From positions 1-10,000 of the forward strand of contig NZ_JAIWOI010000010.1 in NCBI RefSeq assembly GCF_020217005.1: 10,000 nt of DNA, written 5' to 3'. Positions 6,363 through 10,000 of this stretch are shown in pieces. A program made the position numbers and the translations under genes. The notes beneath the pieces are model-generated. The model saw only the letters and a list, made by a program, of their open reading frames with translations. It did no database searches and was not told the DNA's origin. The DNA is from Rheinheimera sp. (GTDB lineage Bacteria > Pseudomonadota > Gammaproteobacteria > Enterobacterales > Alteromonadaceae). Numbering within the stretch: the first letter of the stretch is position 1; each line of letters begins with the position of its first letter.

Positions 6363-7061
6363 ATGAACCAAAACGAGTTGAAAACTTTATTTGATCAACA
6401 AGCCTCAAGCTATGACACTCAATGGGCGAAAACAGCGCCGATACGGCATTGCCTGCATTTATTGCTCGACTCCATGTTTTCTGGTTTGCCTGCTGATGCA
6501 AGGATTTTATGTGTTGGTTTAGGCACTGGGGCTGAATTATCGCATTTGGCGCAGAAAAATCCGCTCTGGCGTTTTACTGCAGTGGAGCCCTCCGGCGCTA
6601 TGCTGGAGTTGTGCCGGCAAAAGGCTGAGCAGGAAGGTTTTGCTTCCCGTTGTGTGTTTCATCAGGGTTATCTGGACGCCTTGCCAGAGCATGAATTACA
6701 TGATGCAGCCACGTGTTTTCTGGTGTCGCAGTTTTTTGTCGATCCACAGCAGCGTTCAGCGTTTTTTCAACAAATTGCTGACAGACTGAATCCTGGAGCT
6801 TTGCTTGCCAGCTCAGATCTGGCCTCTGATACCCAGTCAGCAGACTATGATGTGTTATTACGGGCCTGGATGAACATGATGTCAGCCGCAGATATTACCG
6901 CTGAGGCGATAGAGCGGATGCGTGCTGCCTACAGCAATGATGTTGGCGTTTTAGCGCCAGCCAAAATAGCGTCCATCATAGCTGCTGGCGGTTTTGCAGC
7001 TCCGGTACAGTTTTTTCAGGCGGGATTGATCCATGCCTGGTTATCGAGGCGGGCAGGTTGA
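6363..7061 (+). CDS. Class I SAM-dependent methyltransferase
   Basis: A 232-residue Rossmann-fold methyltransferase. The N-terminus has the common FDQQASSYD entry motif (residues 10-18) followed by Trp-x-x-x-Ala-Pro-Ile-Arg. Motif I is ILCVGLGTGAEL (48-59), which binds SAM. The acidic residue that contacts the ribose is Glu75 in Ala-Val-Glu-Pro-Ser. A motif II-like stretch, Gly-Tyr-Leu-Asp-Ala-Leu-Pro, is at 102-108, and a motif III-like Leu-Asn-Pro-Gly-Ala-Leu at 142-147. The closing part is helical and then returns to a short strand pair. The overall pattern resembles CmoA/UbiE-like small-molecule or RNA methyltransferases, but the substrate cannot be named. The ribosome site is weak (AAGAG about 10 bases upstream). 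No partner gene is obvious: 98 bp separate it from the helix-hairpin-helix gene, and 175 bp from the next start. Confidence 0.88.
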   Translation: MNQNELKTLFDQQASSYDTQWAKTAPIRHCLHLLLDSMFSGLPADARILCVGLGTGAELSHLAQKNPLWRFTAVEPSGAMLELCRQKAEQEGFASRCVFHQGYLDALPEHELHDAATCFLVSQFFVDPQQRSAFFQQIADRLNPGALLASSDLASDTQSADYDVLLRAWMNMMSAADITAEAIERMRAAYSNDVGVLAPAKIASIIAAGGFAAPVQFFQAGLIHAWLSRRAG

Positions 7062-7086
7062 GTCTTTATTCATTATTTAGATCACA

Positions 7087-7109
7087 GTAAGTCGATGGCA
7101 TCTGCTTAC
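7087..7109. promoter_or_regulatory. Imperfect 23-bp palindrome, candidate operator
   Basis: Arms of 11 bases (7087-7097 and 7099-7109) around a single G at 7098 match at 9 of 11 positions: GTAAG pairs with CTTAC and GATG with CATC, with two mismatched bases between. The one-base centre argues against a terminator hairpin and for a dimeric regulator site. It begins 25 bp after the methyltransferase stop and ends 28 bp before a perfect TTGACA. Its function is inferred from symmetry and position. Confidence 0.35.
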
Positions 7110-7137
7110 ACTTTAAGCTCACCACGCTCTGCTTGCT

Positions 7138-7168
7138 TTGACAAGTGCTGTGCTAATTAGAGTTATTA
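7138..7168 (+). promoter_or_regulatory. Candidate promoter of the membrane-protein pair
   Basis: TTGACA at 7138-7143 is an exact -35 consensus. The -10 is less clear: AGTTAT or GTTATT at 7161-7167 (17-18 base spacer, three of six matches each), inside an AT-rich run ending at 7170. Transcription would begin near 7175, giving a leader of about 60 bases to the ATG at 7237. Confidence 0.35.
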
Positions 7169-7225
7169 AAGGTGCGGGGGGATGTTACTCATTGAGTTTC
7201 AATCCCTTCAGAATGCAGATAAGAC

Positions 7226-7230
7226 AAGGA
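7226..7230 (+). promoter_or_regulatory. Ribosome binding site deciding the membrane-protein start
   Basis: AAGGA ends 6 bases before the ATG at 7237. It supports this start over the open frame reaching back to 7138, where the supposed TTG start codon is part of the -35 hexamer. Confidence 0.65.
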
Positions 7231-7236
7231 CAAACT

Positions 7237-7668
7237 ATGTGGCGTATAGTCGCTTTGATGATGTTGGCGCTGTTGTTTGGTTACGGCTTAATAAGAATTG
7301 GCGTTGGTTGCCTGTTGTTAGCTCAAGCGCTTGAATTAATCCAGGTCACTGACTTCGCTGATGCATTGGCTGAGGTCAAACGTTTTACAGCAGCTCGTGC
7401 CGACAAAGAGTTGGTCGCTTTTAGTGTGTCTGGATACTGTGTTTACATTATGCTGATGGGGTTGTTGTTAGCGTCCGGTGCTGTAGGGGTTTTCCGCTAT
7501 AAGCTCTGGGGTTTTATGTTGCTTGGCTTGTATTTGCTGATGCACGCAGCACTTTTTGTTAACTACCAGGAAATTAATCCTAAATTATTTGTCCTGGCGT
7601 TACAGGCCCTTATGTTAGTTGTACTGCTGTATTTAAGGCCTCCCAGAGCGGCCGACATTGTGAAATAA
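7237..7668 (+). CDS. Small integral membrane protein with four predicted helices
   Basis: A 143-residue protein that I do not recognise at family level. Hydrophobic segments lie at about residues 3-30, 60-85, 89-109 and 116-133, consistent with four inner-membrane helices. A polar loop at 38-59, with several Asp, Glu, Lys and Arg residues, lies between the first two. The short Arg/Lys-rich joint between helices two and three (Arg87, Lys89) would sit in the cytoplasm by the positive-inside rule. There are no enzymatic motifs. I chose the ATG at 7237 because of its AAGGA site and because helix one begins immediately after it. The DUF2937 gene follows after 27 bp, so the two are probably co-transcribed. 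Confidence 0.75.
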   Translation: MWRIVALMMLALLFGYGLIRIGVGCLLLAQALELIQVTDFADALAEVKRFTAARADKELVAFSVSGYCVYIMLMGLLLASGAVGVFRYKLWGFMLLGLYLLMHAALFVNYQEINPKLFVLALQALMLVVLLYLRPPRAADIVK

Positions 7669-7680
7669 CTGGCCAGCTAA

Positions 7681-7686
7681 AAAGGA
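7681..7686 (+). promoter_or_regulatory. Ribosome binding site for a TTG start
   Basis: AAAGGA, extended by two more A residues upstream, ends 9 bases before the TTG at 7696. It supports translation of the DUF2937 gene from a rare start codon. Confidence 0.6.
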
Positions 7687-7695
7687 CAAGAATAA

Positions 7696-8208
7696 TTGAT
7701 TTTACGCATTGTGGATAAGTTGATTTTTGGCGCAGCACTACTTCTGGCCTTGCAATTACCTTTGCTGGCAGAGCACTATCAGCAGTATTTGTCCGGGCAG
7801 TATAAAGCGACAAAATGGCAGGTTGACGGTTACGCAGCCACGGCAAAAGCCAATCAGTTTGCTGATATTCAATCCATGCTTGAGCAGCACTTGCAAAATG
7901 CAGAACCTAGCGTCAGAGATGATGCCAGACAAAAGCTGGCGACTATGGATGTACTGGCCGACCTCACACAGGGCATGGCTGTGTTTGAACAGGGGTATCT
8001 TGTTGAGAAGCTGCTGTTTATGTTGCATCCATCCAGGTACGGCAATCTGAAAGAAGTGATCCGTCAGTTTGCGCCTGGTATTCCGCTGAGCCCGGGTAGC
8101 CTGGCATTTTCAGTTCTGGTCGCTCTGTTGCTGAACCTGCTGCTGATGCTGCCTTTTCAGTTAGTGCGGGCAGGCAAAAGACCAGCCAGCATTGTGCGTA
8201 AAGCTTAG
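7696..8208 (+). CDS. DUF2937-family membrane protein
   Basis: A 170-residue protein with the DUF2937 layout: an N-terminal helix (about 8-25) that begins Leu-Arg-x-x-Asp-Lys-Leu-Ile-Phe, then a mostly helical soluble middle (about 27-128), and a second membrane helix (about 135-155) just after the Pro-Gly-Ile-Pro-Leu-Ser-Pro-Gly turn (127-134). A basic tail (Arg158 to Lys169) follows. If both ends face the cytoplasm, the middle part would lie in the periplasm. The family has no known function. Translation appears to start at TTG 7696, because the first in-frame ATG comes only after the first membrane helix. It is probably in one operon with the four-helix protein 27 bp upstream. Confidence 0.78.
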   Translation: MILRIVDKLIFGAALLLALQLPLLAEHYQQYLSGQYKATKWQVDGYAATAKANQFADIQSMLEQHLQNAEPSVRDDARQKLATMDVLADLTQGMAVFEQGYLVEKLLFMLHPSRYGNLKEVIRQFAPGIPLSPGSLAFSVLVALLLNLLLMLPFQLVRAGKRPASIVRKA

Positions 8209-8444
8209 AAACTGTTTACCTTTTAGCGCAGCAGCTGTCGGGCAGGTTTTGATGCAAGGCAGGTAGTTGTGGTGCTGATTGCTCTTTTCGATCTGACTGC
8301 CTAATAAATGCGGCTGTTTAGTGAGTTATTGCTACACCGGATTTGCAGTGGAAAAAAACCGCGAACCCCCTTTATCCAGACTGGCGAAATGAATGGAAGC
8401 CAGCGCAGCGGGGAAAAAAATGCAGTAGCAGACGAGAGGTTAAC
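8209..8444. other. Intergenic stretch with no recognised gene
   Basis: This region lies between the stop of the DUF2937 gene and the shared terminator. A plus-strand open frame (8308-8496) runs through the terminator, has no ribosome site and resembles nothing known. The only repeat noticed is GGCAGGT, twice 17 bp apart (8241 and 8258), too short to interpret. Confidence 0.5.
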
Positions 8445-8480
8445 AAAAAGCCCCGCGGTTTTCACCGGCGGGGCTTTTTA
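8445..8480. terminator. Bidirectional intrinsic terminator between DUF2937 and EF-G genes
   Basis: GCCCCGC (8450-8456) pairs with GCGGGGC (8468-8474). Two further G-C pairs (8457-8458 with 8465-8466) can form past a single bulged G. Five T residues follow on the plus strand (8475-8479), and five A residues precede on the left (8445-8449), giving a T tract on the minus strand too. It lies 22 bp past the EF-G stop, so its main client is the minus-strand gene. Plus-strand transcripts would stop here as well. Confidence 0.9.
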
Positions 8481-8496
8481 TTGCGTGAGCGGCTAA

Positions 8497-10000
8497 TTAG
8501 TTCTTAGCAGCTGCAGCTTTCTTTTCTTTCTCTTTTGCAATCACTGCATCAGCCACGTTTTGTGGACATGGTGAGTAGTGAGAGAATTCCATAGAGAACT
8601 GACCACGACCAGAAGTCATAGTACGCAGTGTAGAGATGTAACCGAACATCTCAGACAGTGGTACGTCGCCTTTGATACGTACGCCAGTGACGCCAGCTTC
8701 CTGACCAGAGATCATGCCACGACGACGGTTTAAGTCACCGATCACATCACCTACGTGATCTTCCGGAGTGAAGACGTCAACTTTCATGATCGGCTCTAAC
8801 AGCTGAGCGCCTGCTTTAGGAATAGACTGACGGAAAGCGCCTTTTGCAGCGATTTCGAACGCGATAGCTGATGAGTCAACTGCGTGGAAACCACCGTCGA
8901 ATACTTCAACTTCAACATCTAATACCGGGAAGCCTGCTAAAGTACCAGTGCTCATCATAGAGGCGAAGCCTTTTTCGATGGCTGGCATAAATTCTTTTGG
9001 AACGCTACCACCAACAACGGTAGAGATGAACTTGAAGCCAGAAGCTTGTGCGCCCGGACGAATGCGGTAGTCGATTTTACCGTATTGACCTGAACCACCA
9101 GATTGCTTCTTGTGCGTGTAGCTGTCTTCCACTTCACGAGTGATAGTTTCGCGGTAAGCAACCTGAGGCTGGCCTACGACTAATTCAACACCGTAAGTAC
9201 GTTTCAGGATATCTACTTTGATATCTAAGTGCAGTTCACCCATACCTTTCAGAATGGTTTCGCCTGAGTCAACGTCAGTTTCAACACGGAAAGTTGGATC
9301 TTCAGCCACCATCTTACCGATGGCGATACCCATCTTCTCAACAGAACCTTTATCTTTTGGTGTTACAGAGATAGAGATTACTGGCTCTGGGAATACCATT
9401 GGTTCTAAAGTACAAGGAGCTTTAGGATCACATAATGTGTGACCAGTCTGAGTGTTGTTCTTCAGACCAACCAGCGCGATGATGTCACCGGCCTGAGCAG
9501 TTGTCAGGTCAGTACGGTCGTTCGCGTTCATCTCAACCATACGGCCGATACGTTCAGTTTTACCTGTGAATGAGTTCAACAGGGTATCACCCTTGTTCAG
9601 AACACCAGAGTAAATACGGATAAAGGTCAGGGCGCCGAAACGGTCATCCATGATTTTGAATGCTAAAGCGCGGAACGGCTCGTCAGCAGAAACGATAGCG
9701 AATTCGCCAGTCTCGTTACCTTCTTCGTCAGTCAGCGGCTGTGGGTTTACTTCAGTCGGAGACGGTAAGTAATCAACAACAGCGTCTAACAGTAATTGCA
9801 TACCTTTGTTTTTAAAGGCTGAACCACAGTAAGTTGGGAAGAATGCCAGTTCACGGGTACCTTTACGGATACAAGCTTTCACTTGTTCCACAGTTGGCAT
9901 TTCGCCTTCCATGTAGGCCATTAACAGGTCGTCGTCTTGCTCAACAGCAGTTTCGATCAGCTGTTCGCGGTACATAGCCACATCGTCAGCCATATCAGCC
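8497..10000 (-). CDS. fusA2: Elongation factor G, 5'-truncated by the window; probably second EF-G (fusA2)
   Basis: EF-G is the ribosomal translocase GTPase. About 500 codons are visible, and the frame stays open to the window edge, so the ATG at 9993 is internal. Roughly the first 190-200 residues (P-loop and switches) are missing. Counting from that Met, the end of the G domain has CGSAFKNKG (56-64), domain [16 protein letters not shown] (117-130) and domain [13 protein letters not shown] (250-259). Domain IV has GGSGQYGKI (299-307) and GGFHAVDSS (367-375), whose His370 corresponds to the decoding-site tip His583 of E. coli EF-G. Domain V has [10 protein letters not shown] (423-432) and PLSEMFGY (445-452). 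The ending [14 protein letters not shown] plus a Lys/Ala tail is unlike the canonical E. coli EF-G ending. The gene is followed by a terminator, not tuf. Both points favour the fusA2 paralogue. Canonical fusA is the alternative. Confidence 0.9.
   Translation of the reverse strand, partial: ADMADDVAMYREQLIETAVEQDDDLLMAYMEGEMPTVEQVKACIRKGTRELAFFPTYCGSAFKNKGMQLLLDAVVDYLPSPTEVNPQPLTDEEGNETGEFAIVSADEPFRALAFKIMDDRFGALTFIRIYSGVLNKGDTLLNSFTGKTERIGRMVEMNANDRTDLTTAQAGDIIALVGLKNNTQTGHTLCDPKAPCTLEPMVFPEPVISISVTPKDKGSVEKMGIAIGKMVAEDPTFRVETDVDSGETILKGMGELHLDIKVDILKRTYGVELVVGQPQVAYRETITREVEDSYTHKKQSGGSGQYGKIDYRIRPGAQASGFKFISTVVGGSVPKEFMPAIEKGFASMMSTGTLAGFPVLDVEVEVFDGGFHAVDSSAIAFEIAAKGAFRQSIPKAGAQLLEPIMKVDVFTPEDHVGDVIGDLNRRRGMISGQEAGVTGVRIKGDVPLSEMFGYISTLRTMTSGRGQFSMEFSHYSPCPQNVADAVIAKEKEKKAAAAKN

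Noticed and set aside
7071..7086. Possible CRP site ending in GATCACA after the methyltransferase.
   Set aside because: Only the right half-site fits. The position of the left half reads CATTA instead of TGTGA.
7138..7236. Longer open frame for the four-helix membrane protein starting at TTG 7138.
   Set aside because: The TTG is part of the TTGACA -35 hexamer, the added residues are polar and unlike a membrane protein start, and AAGGA precedes the ATG at 7237.
8308..8496. A 62-residue open frame between the DUF2937 gene and EF-G.
   Set aside because: It reads through the bidirectional terminator, lacks a ribosome site and has no recognisable features.
1..10000. Search for a new defence, mobile or biosynthetic system.
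   Set aside because: No transposase, integrase, toxin-antitoxin pair, nuclease-helicase set, repeat array or biosynthetic core enzyme is visible. The genes read as housekeeping or peripheral metabolism.

Overview
The window reads as ordinary chromosome of a free-living gammaproteobacterium. PepD, the YjaB-like acetyltransferase and the EF-G paralogue all look gammaproteobacterial. Base composition is near balanced, and an exported family-95 glycosidase is present. An Alteromonadales/Chromatiaceae relative such as Rheinheimera is my best guess; this is inferred from protein style, not from any search. I see no phage, transposon, CRISPR, tRNA or rRNA signal.

Layout. Positions 1-134 hold the 3' end of a VOC/PhnB-type gene that enters from the left, followed on the same strand by a YjaB-type GNAT acetyltransferase (180-614). 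Converging on it, with a 7 bp gap, is a large exported GH95 alpha-L-fucosidase-type glycosidase on the minus strand (622-3117). A 249 bp divergent control region separates this from pepD (3367-4827, plus strand). That region carries three TTCTGAT repeats and a likely pepD promoter, and pepD is closed by a clear intrinsic terminator (4856-4882).

From 5075 to 8208 there are six short plus-strand genes: a double zinc-ribbon protein, an exported DUF1579/lipocalin-like protein, a small Cdd1-type helix-hairpin-helix protein, a class I SAM methyltransferase, a four-helix membrane protein and a DUF2937 membrane protein. Spacing suggests that the DUF1579 and helix-hairpin-helix genes form one transcription unit (24 bp gap) and that the two membrane protein genes form another (27 bp gap). 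The latter pair has its own candidate promoter and a 23 bp imperfect palindrome upstream.

The right end is the minus-strand gene for an elongation factor G, most likely the second EF-G (fusA2) because of its C-terminal tail and the absence of a downstream tuf gene. It lacks its 5' portion, which lies outside the window, and ends before a bidirectional terminator (8445-8480).

The genes do not form one pathway. They are mostly housekeeping or peripheral functions: peptide turnover, glycan trimming, small-molecule acetylation and translation. No convincing new multi-gene system is visible. The best leads are modest: the uncharacterised double zinc-ribbon protein, the two candidate operator structures, and the membrane-protein pair.
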